The notes beneath the pieces are model-generated. The model worked only from the letters and a program-made list of their open reading frames with translations. It made no database searches and was not told the origin of the DNA. Below, piece by piece: positions 1 through 5,687 of a stretch of 5,687 nt of DNA. The stretch's first letter is position 1; every line of letters begins with the position of its first letter. Source of the DNA: Rhodobacteraceae bacterium UBA1957 (GTDB taxonomy: Bacteria > Pseudomonadota > Alphaproteobacteria > Rhodobacterales > Rhodobacteraceae); assembly GCA_002336405.1 (NCBI GenBank), contig DDEJ01000044.1:11311-16997 (forward strand), read 5' to 3'. The position numbers were made by a program, and so were the translations under genes.

Positions 1-891
1 GCTCTGGCCGAGGTCGGTGCGCCGCAAGAGCACAGAAGCTTTTGGGATAAACTGGTACTGGATCTTAAAAAATCTCCGTGGAGCGCTCGGTTTGGCATGC
101 TGGTGATTTTAGCCTATGCAATTGTGGGTATTTTTGCCCCGGCTCTGGCACCCCATGGCGAGGCCGAAGTGTTTGCAGCGCCTTATGCTCCCTGGAGTTC
201 CGAGTTTATATTTGGCACTGATCAAATTGGCCGCGATATCTTTTCGCGGATGATTTATGGCGCGCGGAACACCGTTGGCATTGCCGTGGCCACCACCTTG
301 CTGGCCTTTTTCATTGGCGGCAGCCTTGGTTTGGCGGCGGCCATCGATCGCGGCTGGCTGGATCAGCTTTTAAGCCGATCGGTCGATGTGTTGATGGCAA
401 TCCCTAGTCTGATATTTGCGCTGGTCTTACTATCAATTTTTGGTTCTACCGTAACAAATTTGATCATGATCATCGCGGTATTAGACTCGACACGCGTCTT
501 CCGCCTGACCCGCGCTGTGGCGCTCAACGTGGTGGTGATGGATTACGTTGAAGCAGCGCGTTTGCGCGGCGAGGGTCTTGGCTGGATCATGCGGCGCGAA
601 ATTCTTCCCAATATTATGCCGCCACTGATTGCGGAATTTGGTCTGCGGTTCTGTTTTGTATTTTTGTCGATTGCAGCGCTTTCGTTCCTCGGAGTTGGCA
701 TTCAGCCACCCACAGCCGATTGGGGGTCGATGGTGCGCGACAATGCGTCCCTGATCCAATTCGCCCAATATGATCTTAAAGCTGGTTTGACCCCCTTGCT
801 GCCGGCGGCGGCGATTGCGCTGTTGACGGTGGCGGTCAATTTTGTGGTGGATTGGTTTCTGCACAAGACAAGTGGGTTGCGTGATGAGTGA
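1..891 (+). CDS. Peptide/opine-type ABC transporter permease (OppC/DppC family), 5' end outside the window
   Basis: Inner-membrane permease subunit of a dipeptide/oligopeptide-type ABC importer. The reading frame is open from base 1, so the Met at 97 is internal; 296 residues are visible. OppC/DppC proteins are usually about 280-310 residues, so only a short N-terminal piece should be missing. Residues 1-32 look like the cytosolic N-terminal tail, ending in KKSPWSARFG, followed by a first membrane segment (about 33-52). Next comes the OppC signature FGTDQIGRDIFSR (about 71-83), typical of this family just before the transport domain. Further hydrophobic segments follow. The EAA loop that docks on the ATPase is clear: YVEAARLRG (182-190) with EILPN at 200-204. 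The gene ends in an 8-nt overlap with the ATPase gene, which indicates one operon and probably coupled translation. The transported substrate cannot be read from the permease; peptides, opines, nickel chelates and glycosides are all carried by this family. Confidence 0.93.
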   Translation, partial: ALAEVGAPQEHRSFWDKLVLDLKKSPWSARFGMLVILAYAIVGIFAPALAPHGEAEVFAAPYAPWSSEFIFGTDQIGRDIFSRMIYGARNTVGIAVATTLLAFFIGGSLGLAAAIDRGWLDQLLSRSVDVLMAIPSLIFALVLLSIFGSTVTNLIMIIAVLDSTRVFRLTRAVALNVVVMDYVEAARLRGEGLGWIMRREILPNIMPPLIAEFGLRFCFVFLSIAALSFLGVGIQPPTADWGSMVRDNASLIQFAQYDLKAGLTPLLPAAAIALLTVAVNFVVDWFLHKTSGLRDE

Positions 892-2509
892 GAGAACGAA
901 AAAAGGCGATATCCTGCTGTCGATTAAGGGCCTGAAAATCCAAGGATTTTCTGATGAAAAATGGCACGATATCGTAAAGGGTGTTGATCTGACACTGCGC
1001 GCGGGCGAGGTGCTGGGGTTGATCGGTGAATCAGGAGCAGGCAAGTCAACGCTTGGTCTGGCCGCGATGGGATATACCCAACCCGGCTGCCGCATCACTG
1101 AAGGCGAAATCATCTTTGACGGTGTTGACTTGGCCAAATTATCGGATGAAGGAAAGCGCAAATTCTGGGGCGACCGGATGACATATGTGGCGCAGTCCGC
1201 TGCGGCCTCTTTCAATCCTGCACACCGCTTGATCGCCCAGACCACGGCCTCGACCATACGGGCTGGCATCAAAGATCGCAAATCGGCCTATGATGATGCC
1301 AAACAATTGTACCGTGCCCTAAACCTGCCGGATCCAGATCATATTGGCGACCGCTATCCGCATCAGGTTTCTGGTGGTCAGTTACAACGGGTCATGACGG
1401 CAATGGCAATGTCGCCCAGACCTGATCTTTTGGTGTTTGACGAGCCGACAACAGCGCTTGATGTGACCACGCAGGTCGAAGTTCTGGCCTCGATGCGGTC
1501 TATCGTCGAAGAGTTTAATACGGCTGCAATCTACATCACTCATGATCTGGCAGTGGTGGCCCAAATGGCGGACACGATTAAGGTTTTGCGCCATGGATAC
1601 GAAGTTGAAGAGGCGCCGACACGCCAGATGCTCAGCGCGCCTGAGCAGCCCTATACCAAGTCGCTTTGGTCGGTGCGGGCGCTTGAAAAGCCTCAGCAGG
1701 CGGTTCAGGCCTCTGTACTGTCGCTGCAGGGTATTGATGCCAGTTACGGGGTGCAAAAGGTATTGCATAACGTAAATATCGAAGTCCCCAAAGGATCAAC
1801 GGTGGCGGTTGTGGGCGAATCTGGCTCTGGCAAATCGACCACTGCGCGGGTCATCACCGGTCTGTTGCCGCAAACTTTGGGGAGTGTGAAGTTCAACGGT
1901 GAAGATTTGCCACCCGCGTTGGCGGATCGCAGCAAAGACCAAAAACGCCGAATCCAGATGATCTATCAAATGGCTGACACCGCAATGAACCCGCGACAGA
2001 CCGTGCGGGAAATCATTGGCCGGCCTCTTGAGTTTTATCTTGGCATGCGGGGAGAAGCGAAAACCAAACGCATCGTGGAACTTCTTGAAATGATCGAGTT
2101 GGATGCCGTCTTTATGGAGCGTCTGCCCGGAGAGTTGTCTGGTGGTCAAAAACAACGCATTTGCATTGCCCGTGCGCTGGCAGCCGAGCCCGACTTCATC
2201 ATTTGTGATGAGGTCACCTCGGCGCTGGACCAAATTGTGCAAGAGGGCATTCTCAAGTTGTTGTTGCGGTTGCAAAACGAACTGGGACTGACATATCTGT
2301 TTATTACCCACGACATCTCTACCGTCAACGCCATCGCTGATCAGGTGGTGGTCATGAACCAAGGAGAGGTGGTGGAACAGGGTTTAAAAACTGATGTTTT
2401 TCAACCGCCGTACCCAGATTATACCGCATTGTTGCTGTCGTCTGTGCCCGAGATGGATCCCGATTGGTTAACCAACCTTATCCAACAACGGGCCGAGACA
2501 AACGTCTGA
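884..2509 (+). CDS. Fused double ATPase (DppD-DppF type) of a peptide/opine ABC importer
   Basis: Cytoplasmic energy subunit of the importer, with two nucleotide-binding domains in one 541-residue chain, a normal length for fused DppDF/YejF/GsiA-like proteins. First domain: Walker A GESGAGKS (48-55), Q-loop Gln104, signature VSGGQ (162-166), Walker B ending DEPTTALD (186-193), H-loop THD (219-221). Second domain: Walker A GESGSGKS (311-318), Q-loop Gln362, signature LSGGQ (418-422), Walker B ending DEVTSALD (442-449), H-loop THD (475-477). All catalytic elements are present in both halves, so both sites should hydrolyse ATP. A short linker rich in Pro/Gln (about 253-277), containing the QPYT element usual after OppD-type domains, joins them. 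I chose the ATG at 884 because it overlaps the permease stop (ATGAGTGA). An in-frame TTG at 842 would add 14 residues lying wholly inside the permease gene. No strong ribosome site precedes 884, consistent with translational coupling. Confidence 0.95.
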   Translation: MSERTKKGDILLSIKGLKIQGFSDEKWHDIVKGVDLTLRAGEVLGLIGESGAGKSTLGLAAMGYTQPGCRITEGEIIFDGVDLAKLSDEGKRKFWGDRMTYVAQSAAASFNPAHRLIAQTTASTIRAGIKDRKSAYDDAKQLYRALNLPDPDHIGDRYPHQVSGGQLQRVMTAMAMSPRPDLLVFDEPTTALDVTTQVEVLASMRSIVEEFNTAAIYITHDLAVVAQMADTIKVLRHGYEVEEAPTRQMLSAPEQPYTKSLWSVRALEKPQQAVQASVLSLQGIDASYGVQKVLHNVNIEVPKGSTVAVVGESGSGKSTTARVITGLLPQTLGSVKFNGEDLPPALADRSKDQKRRIQMIYQMADTAMNPRQTVREIIGRPLEFYLGMRGEAKTKRIVELLEMIELDAVFMERLPGELSGGQKQRICIARALAAEPDFIICDEVTSALDQIVQEGILKLLLRLQNELGLTYLFITHDISTVNAIADQVVVMNQGEVVEQGLKTDVFQPPYPDYTALLLSSVPEMDPDWLTNLIQQRAETNV

Positions 2510-2523
2510 TTATGGGTAACCTT

Positions 2524-3453
2524 CTATGATCCGCGGCGCAGGGCTTGCGCCATGCAGTGAATGCCGCCACCGGTTTTAGAGATCTCTGACATATCGATTG
2601 CAGCCACCTCGAAACCGCGGGCGCGTAGTTTGCCAATTAAAGAAATGGATAGGGTTGGTGCGATCACCCGATCGTTGCCCAACGACATAAAATTACAACC
2701 CAGGGCCATGGTTTCTTGAAACGGCACATCAATAATCTCGTGGCCTTTGGCTTTCAGCCACGCCACGATTTCGGGATCGGTACAGTCGAGACAAACGGCT
2801 GTCAATTTTGGTGCAATCGGAACTACCATCAAATCAATGTGTACATAGTATTCGTCGATAAAGGCCAGGCGGGTTTCCCAACCCTCGGCGTTGAACCAGT
2901 TCTGGACCTGTCTGGCCCCTTCCTCTTGGGTGCGCGCACCACCGCAACCGATCAGCACACAGCCGTCTTCTACTACATTGAAATCACCGCCTTCAAATGT
3001 GCCCGCTGTCACCATGTCATAAATCGGGATGCCCAGTTTTTCATAAGTGCGGATTGCAGCGTAGTTTTCGCCACGACGCCACCAGTTTGCCATTGCGGTG
3101 ATGACCGCGCCGTAAGGTGTCATGACAGAGCTGTCGCGGGCATAGACCTGCATTGGCAGCTCAATAGTTGGCTCGTGTATATGAACCGCCACATTAAAAT
3201 GCGTGTATGCTGCGACCATTTCAGCGTGTTGTGCCTGAGCAACCTGAATGTTGCAGGGTGCGCTGCGCAGGTGTTTGCGCGACAGCGACGAGGTTGACAA
3301 ATGCTGCAAGTGAGCGGGGGACCCAAGTAAAACATCGGTCAATAGATCGGTTTCGTTGCGAAAGCCCCAATCAGAGAGGGGCGCAGTACCCCCCGAAAAA
3401 TTTCTGCGCTGCAGGCAAAAGCGATCTTTACTGGAAGGGATGTCGAGTGACAT
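2524..3453 (-). CDS. Guanidino-group-modifying hydrolase, dimethylargininase (DDAH)/arginine deiminase-like
   Basis: A 309-residue cytoplasmic enzyme of the pentein superfamily, whose members hydrolyse or transfer the amidino group of arginine-like compounds through a covalent Cys adduct. Visible landmarks in order: ARDSSVMTPYGA (105-116), matching the early Asp-containing substrate-binding loop of DDAH-like proteins; FEGGDFN (153-159) with the carboxylate/GGD element; YVHIDLM (203-209) with the catalytic His205; LGCNFMSLG (251-259); and GGGIHCMAQ (295-303) with the presumed nucleophile Cys300 close to the C terminus. No signal peptide is seen. The family contains dimethylarginine hydrolases (product citrulline plus methylamines), arginine and agmatine deiminases and amidinotransferases. 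The size fits DDAH-like enzymes, while the GGGIHC element also recalls agmatine deiminase, so the substrate is open. The gene lies 97 nt downstream of the M20 amidohydrolase on the same strand, and a strong ribosome site fixes the start. It runs tail to tail into the ABC ATPase gene with 14 nt between stops. Confidence 0.88.
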   Translation of the reverse strand: MSLDIPSSKDRFCLQRRNFSGGTAPLSDWGFRNETDLLTDVLLGSPAHLQHLSTSSLSRKHLRSAPCNIQVAQAQHAEMVAAYTHFNVAVHIHEPTIELPMQVYARDSSVMTPYGAVITAMANWWRRGENYAAIRTYEKLGIPIYDMVTAGTFEGGDFNVVEDGCVLIGCGGARTQEEGARQVQNWFNAEGWETRLAFIDEYYVHIDLMVVPIAPKLTAVCLDCTDPEIVAWLKAKGHEIIDVPFQETMALGCNFMSLGNDRVIAPTLSISLIGKLRARGFEVAAIDMSEISKTGGGIHCMAQALRRGS

Positions 3454-3459
3454 GTAAGG

Positions 3460-3466
3460 CTCCTTT
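3460..3466 (-). promoter_or_regulatory. Shine-Dalgarno site of the DDAH-like gene
   Basis: On the minus strand AAAGGAG lies 6 nt before the ATG at 3453-3451. It is the best ribosome site in the window and fixes the start of the DDAH-like gene; the next in-frame Met is not until residue 79. A gene-specific strong site suggests this gene is initiated independently rather than by coupling to the M20 gene upstream. Confidence 0.8.
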
Positions 3467-3504
3467 GACGAGGTGGTGAGGTGAGACTATCAAAAATATA
3501 TCAG

Positions 3505-3534
3505 ATTCTAAGGTCCAATTTTGAGGAGTGCTAA
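3505..3534 (-). promoter_or_regulatory. Weak candidate sigma70-type promoter for the DDAH-like gene
   Basis: Within the 97-nt gap between the M20 stop and the DDAH-like start, the minus strand reads TTAGCA (3534-3529), an 18-nt spacer, then TAGAAT (3510-3505). These match the -35 and -10 consensus at 4 of 6 and 5 of 6 positions. The gap is AT-rich compared with the flanking genes. Such matches arise easily by chance in AT-rich DNA, and the gene could equally be co-transcribed from upstream of the M20 gene. Confidence 0.2.
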
Positions 3535-3556
3535 ATCTATATCTGCCACCTTAGAA
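3506..3556. repeat. 9-bp perfect inverted repeat spanning the M20 stop codon
   Basis: TTCTAAGGT (3506-3514) and ACCTTAGAA (3548-3556) are exact reverse complements separated by 33 nt. The right arm contains the M20 stop codon (TAA on the minus strand, 3553-3551), and the left arm overlaps the candidate -10 hexamer. On the minus strand the second arm is followed by an AT-rich tract with TTTTT, so a leaky terminator, an mRNA-processing hairpin or a regulator site are all possible. The loop is long for an intrinsic terminator and the arms are not GC-rich. Confidence 0.4.
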
Positions 3557-5107
3557 CTGTCTGCCACGCGGGGTTTCCACATATTCGGGCCACTTAAAGT
3601 CGAGCGGTGGGGCATAATCGCATAGCGGGGCCATCCAAGCCTTGCCGCCAATACCACCGCCGGTACGGGTTTTGAACTCTGCCATGGCTCGGTCTCTTGC
3701 GGTTTTATCTTGCAGTAATTTTAAGGCCGAAACCGACAGGATCTTGGCAGCCGTGATCACCATCGGATCAATGGTGGCTGGAATGCCGCCAAGCGCGTTC
3801 ATGACCCAGGCTGGGTAGGGACCGTTCGGGGCAGGTTTCAAGGCGGGCCGGGCGACATAGAACCTGGCTGTGGGCGTATGCCATGTCATATCTGTGTAAT
3901 CATCCGAGGTTGAATTGATTTGGCTTGGGGGCAAATCTTGGCGCAAAATTGCCTCGGCCTCTTGCGGTGCGCGCAATTGACTGCAGTCCTCCAGAAACGG
4001 GTCTGTCATGGGCGTCATACCAAGCGTACGCTGGATGTCATGCGCCACCTTTACGGCCTCTTGGCCCCATTTCGGTGCGCCAACATTTTGCATCGCGGAC
4101 CAGACAATGTCTGACATCTCATGGTTGGCCAGACCGGGGCGTGACTTGCATACCCAGTGCTTTTCCCAGCGGCATCCCGTCATTGTGGCGGCTGCCTCTG
4201 CGTTACGCTCCAGTGCCACTGTAACCTGTTTAGCCATCTCTACTGTGGGTACGCGGATCATATATTGCAGATCGCTCATTTGCGCTGGTAAATTATCGGC
4301 AGTGGCTTGTCCGGTCGATAAAATAGCTTCTGAAATTGACCAGCCTCCAGCATGGGGCAGCATTGAATCGCGCAGAGTTTTCGAGGCTTGGTACATCATC
4401 ATCAGAGCATCATTGGCCCCTGGCGCGCGGATCGCACTATGAGATTGTGGGATTGGCGCCCCGTCGCTTTGGCCCCAGGTTTCCGGTGCGTCACAGATGA
4501 AACGAAAGATCATCGAATAGGCCGCGCCACAATGGGTATCCCAACGTACCGAATTGCACAGTGGCAACATATAAAAGGGATGAAATGATAGCATTGCCGC
4601 CAAGCCGTCGTAATAGCCCTGTGCCGCATGAATAGGCTTTGAGCCCCGCATTTTTTCTGCTGGCTCGCCCATAAACCGCAAACCACCTTTTATATTATGA
4701 GCCTGCATCGCGGCTTTAGTTGCCAGCACTCCCCCCAAAGCACCGATGCCCAACCCGGAATGGGGGTCGGTGTGTCCGGCGGCCTGAAAGTCTAAACCTG
4801 TTCTTGGTTCGCACTGGGTGGTGGCGGCCTGACAATTGCCAGGCACGGCATCATATTCTGCATACATGCCGATGATTGGGCCGTCACCGTTTGACCAATC
4901 GGCTGCAAAAGCTGTTGGCATACCCCCTGAACCTTGCTCTACCGTGAAACCTTCGGCGCGCAGACGTTCTGCATACCAAGCGGCTGACTTATATTCGCGC
5001 CAAGCCGGTTCGGCAAAATCAAAAACGGTGCTACACCAATTGGATAGGTCTCGCGCAAGAGAACCAACATGTGACATTGCGGTTTTTTGGGCGTCTGTCA
5101 GTACCAT
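3551..5107 (-). CDS. M20-family amidohydrolase/peptidase, AbgB-like, with altered metal-site motifs
   Basis: A 518-residue protein with the layout of M20 metallo-amidohydrolases closest to AbgB (p-aminobenzoyl-glutamate hydrolase subunit B), which cleave amide bonds of small N-acylated amino acids. Landmarks: MYAEYDAVPG (81-90), equivalent to the GEYDALPG motif; AGHTDPHSGLG (110-120), where AbgB has a GHGCGHN-type motif; GEPAEKMRGSKP (147-158), where AbgB has a PAEEGG-type motif; SFHP (174-177) with the conserved His176; a dimerisation/lid region (about 190-330) with SHSA (222-225) as the likely active-site His; MIRVPT (about 288-293); and STSDDYTDMTWHTPT (399-413), matching the STDVGDVSW segment. 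Asp114 and Lys152 replace the usual Cys and second Glu ligands, so the metal centre or even activity may differ. No signal peptide is seen, so it should be cytoplasmic. The ATG at 5107 follows AAAGGCG at a 7-nt spacing, and no in-frame ATG, GTG or TTG lies between it and the previous stop. The DDAH-like gene follows on the same strand. The true substrate is unknown. Confidence 0.88.
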   Translation of the reverse strand: MVLTDAQKTAMSHVGSLARDLSNWCSTVFDFAEPAWREYKSAAWYAERLRAEGFTVEQGSGGMPTAFAADWSNGDGPIIGMYAEYDAVPGNCQAATTQCEPRTGLDFQAAGHTDPHSGLGIGALGGVLATKAAMQAHNIKGGLRFMGEPAEKMRGSKPIHAAQGYYDGLAAMLSFHPFYMLPLCNSVRWDTHCGAAYSMIFRFICDAPETWGQSDGAPIPQSHSAIRAPGANDALMMMYQASKTLRDSMLPHAGGWSISEAILSTGQATADNLPAQMSDLQYMIRVPTVEMAKQVTVALERNAEAAATMTGCRWEKHWVCKSRPGLANHEMSDIVWSAMQNVGAPKWGQEAVKVAHDIQRTLGMTPMTDPFLEDCSQLRAPQEAEAILRQDLPPSQINSTSDDYTDMTWHTPTARFYVARPALKPAPNGPYPAWVMNALGGIPATIDPMVITAAKILSVSALKLLQDKTARDRAMAEFKTRTGGGIGGKAWMAPLCDYAPPLDFKWPEYVETPRGRQF

Positions 5108-5272
5108 AGCTTCGCCTTTAAATAGTTGGTTTTCAGTAGTTACAGTAACCGTTTGGACGCTTACATCGGTGGGGTTCAGTTCTGGAGTTTTAAGCAGATT
5201 GTCATGTCCGGCTCTGTCCTTTGTGAATTGTAATTGTGACAGTATAAAGCTTTTTAGCGCGTAACTGAAGAT
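5108..5272. other. Intergenic region upstream of the M20 gene, possible regulatory DNA
   Basis: This 165-nt AT-rich gap separates the end of the WD40 gene from the M20 start. It holds an odd-centred palindrome GTTACAGTAAC (5139-5149) about 32 nt before the M20 ATG; a direct repeat TTGTGA at 5221-5226 and 5234-5239, 13 nt apart; and a minus-strand TATACT (5246-5241), a 5-of-6 match to a -10 box, without a convincing -35. AAAGCTTT near 5247-5254 is a short palindrome but not a persuasive terminator. A promoter for the M20 gene is likely here by position, but I cannot fix it. Confidence 0.4.
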
Positions 5273-5687
5273 TCAAATAAATATCACAGTCCAATAGACG
5301 GTATGACCATCTCGTCCTGCGCTGATGATTTGAGCGCCATTTTCGACGAATTGTGTGGCCTGAACTGGACCGATATGCCTTCTGAATTTGGTGATTGGGG
5401 TCATGGTGTCAAGGGACCAAATCTGCAAACCTCCGTCCCAACTGGCAATTGCCAGCATGGCGGAGTCTGCTGATATTGAGAGATGTGAAATCTTTCTTTG
5501 ATGCGCAAAGCGGGCAATGGGCGCGGGATCTGCGCCTGCCCTAATGGCGGTCATATCCCAGATGAGGGCCAGAAAGTCATCACCGCCAGTGGCGAGAAAG
5601 CGTCCGTTGGGCAAAAAAGCCGCTGTTACAACTGGCGCGTTGTGGCCGAACAATCTATATTTTTCGTGAAAATCTGGTGAGTCCCAC
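5273..5687 (-). CDS. WD40-repeat (beta-propeller) protein, C-terminal part; 5' end outside the window
   Basis: The frame is open to the right edge, so the TTG at 5653 is an internal Leu and the gene starts beyond the window; 137 residues are visible. At least three WD40 repeats can be read: FGHNAPV...GGDDFLALIWD (about 13-44), FAHQRKI...ASWDGGLQIWS (about 60-91) and RRHIGPV...AGRDGHTVYWT (about 103-133). Each has the GH-like start, the small-residue strand and the closing W. The first visible residues, WDSPD, look like the end of one more repeat. WD40 propellers are usually protein-binding scaffolds made of about seven repeats. No enzymatic, cytochrome or membrane domain is visible in this part, and the protein ends directly after the last repeat. 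It lies on the same strand as the M20 gene, 165 nt upstream of it, but nothing shows a functional link. Its role is unknown. Confidence 0.85.
   Translation of the reverse strand, partial: WDSPDFHEKYRLFGHNAPVVTAAFLPNGRFLATGGDDFLALIWDMTAIRAGADPAPIARFAHQRKISHLSISADSAMLAIASWDGGLQIWSLDTMTPITKFRRHIGPVQATQFVENGAQIISAGRDGHTVYWTVIFI

Noticed and set aside
97..99. ATG at 97 as the start of the permease gene
   Set aside because: The same frame is open back to base 1 and encodes a normal OppC N-terminal tail (ending KKSPWSARFG), so this Met lies within the first membrane segment region and the gene starts off the window.
842..883. TTG at 842 as an alternative start of the ATPase gene
   Set aside because: The 14 added residues lie inside the permease gene and do not resemble ATPase N-termini; ATG at 884 gives the usual overlap and length.
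481..1281. Long minus-strand open frame opposite the permease and ATPase
   Set aside because: It spans the junction of two well-supported plus-strand genes, and its translation is rich in His, Arg, Gln and Pro with no recognisable domain; it is an antisense shadow.
1796..2362. Minus-strand open frame of 188 residues opposite the second ATPase domain
   Set aside because: It lies entirely opposite conserved ATPase motifs and has no domain of its own.
2464..2475. Perfect 12-nt palindrome TTGGTTAACCAA near the end of the ATPase gene
   Set aside because: It is inside coding sequence, AT-rich in its centre and not followed by a T-run, so it is not supported as a terminator or operator.
2496..2507. 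Small hairpin AGAC-AAAC-GTCT at the ATPase stop codon
   Set aside because: Only a 4-bp stem with no T-run; too weak to call a terminator.
2716..3297. Plus-strand open frame of 193 residues opposite the DDAH-like gene
   Set aside because: The minus strand carries the catalytic motifs of a known superfamily; this translation shows none.
4008..5264. Plus-strand open frames (4008-4442, 4836-5264) opposite the M20 gene
   Set aside because: They are shadows of the M20 coding frame and have no recognisable motif; the second also runs into the intergenic gap without a plausible product.
5651..5653. TTG at 5653 as the start of the WD40 gene
   Set aside because: The frame stays open to the window edge and the residues before it (WDSPD...) look like the end of a preceding repeat, so the start is outside the window.
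1..5687. CRISPR arrays, tRNA/rRNA genes, transposases or attachment sites
   Set aside because: No regularly spaced repeats, cloverleaf-like sequences, transposase motifs or terminal inverted repeats were seen on either strand; nearly all of the window is covered by five ordinary coding frames.

Overview
The window holds five protein-coding genes and no RNA genes, insertion sequences, CRISPR arrays or origins that I can see. Base composition is moderate (roughly half G+C by eye). The protein style (dipeptide/oligopeptide ABC genes, an AbgB-like amidohydrolase and a dimethylargininase-like enzyme) suggests a heterotrophic alphaproteobacterium. A marine Rhodobacterales (Roseobacter-group) species is my best guess; this is inference from protein character, not from a marker gene.

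Layout. On the + strand, 1-891 is the end of an OppC/DppC-type permease gene whose start lies off the left edge. It overlaps by 8 nt a fused double-ATPase gene (884-2509). Together they are the tail of a peptide/opine-type ABC importer operon; the substrate-binding protein and the partner permease are presumably upstream, outside the window. After a 14-nt gap the strand switches. On the - strand, read right to left, come the C-terminal end of a WD40 beta-propeller gene (5687-5273, start off the right edge), an M20-family amidohydrolase (5107-3551) and a guanidino-group-modifying hydrolase of the arginine deiminase/DDAH superfamily (3453-2524). That last gene converges tail to tail with the ATPase.

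How the genes may work together. A plausible reading is a scavenging module. The ABC importer would bring in a small peptide-like or acylated compound, the M20 enzyme would cut an amide bond, and the DDAH-like enzyme would hydrolyse or transfer a guanidino/amidino group, releasing usable nitrogen. This is inferred from adjacency only, since the importer is on the opposite strand from the two enzymes. The WD40 gene has no evident link to this.

The most unusual point is the M20 enzyme. By eye its fold signature matches AbgB-like amidohydrolases, but several positions that normally bind the two metals are changed: the CGH motif reads DPH, the PAEE motif reads PAEK, and a C-terminal His appears to be Asp. 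It is either a divergent subfamily with an altered metal centre or a repurposed enzyme.
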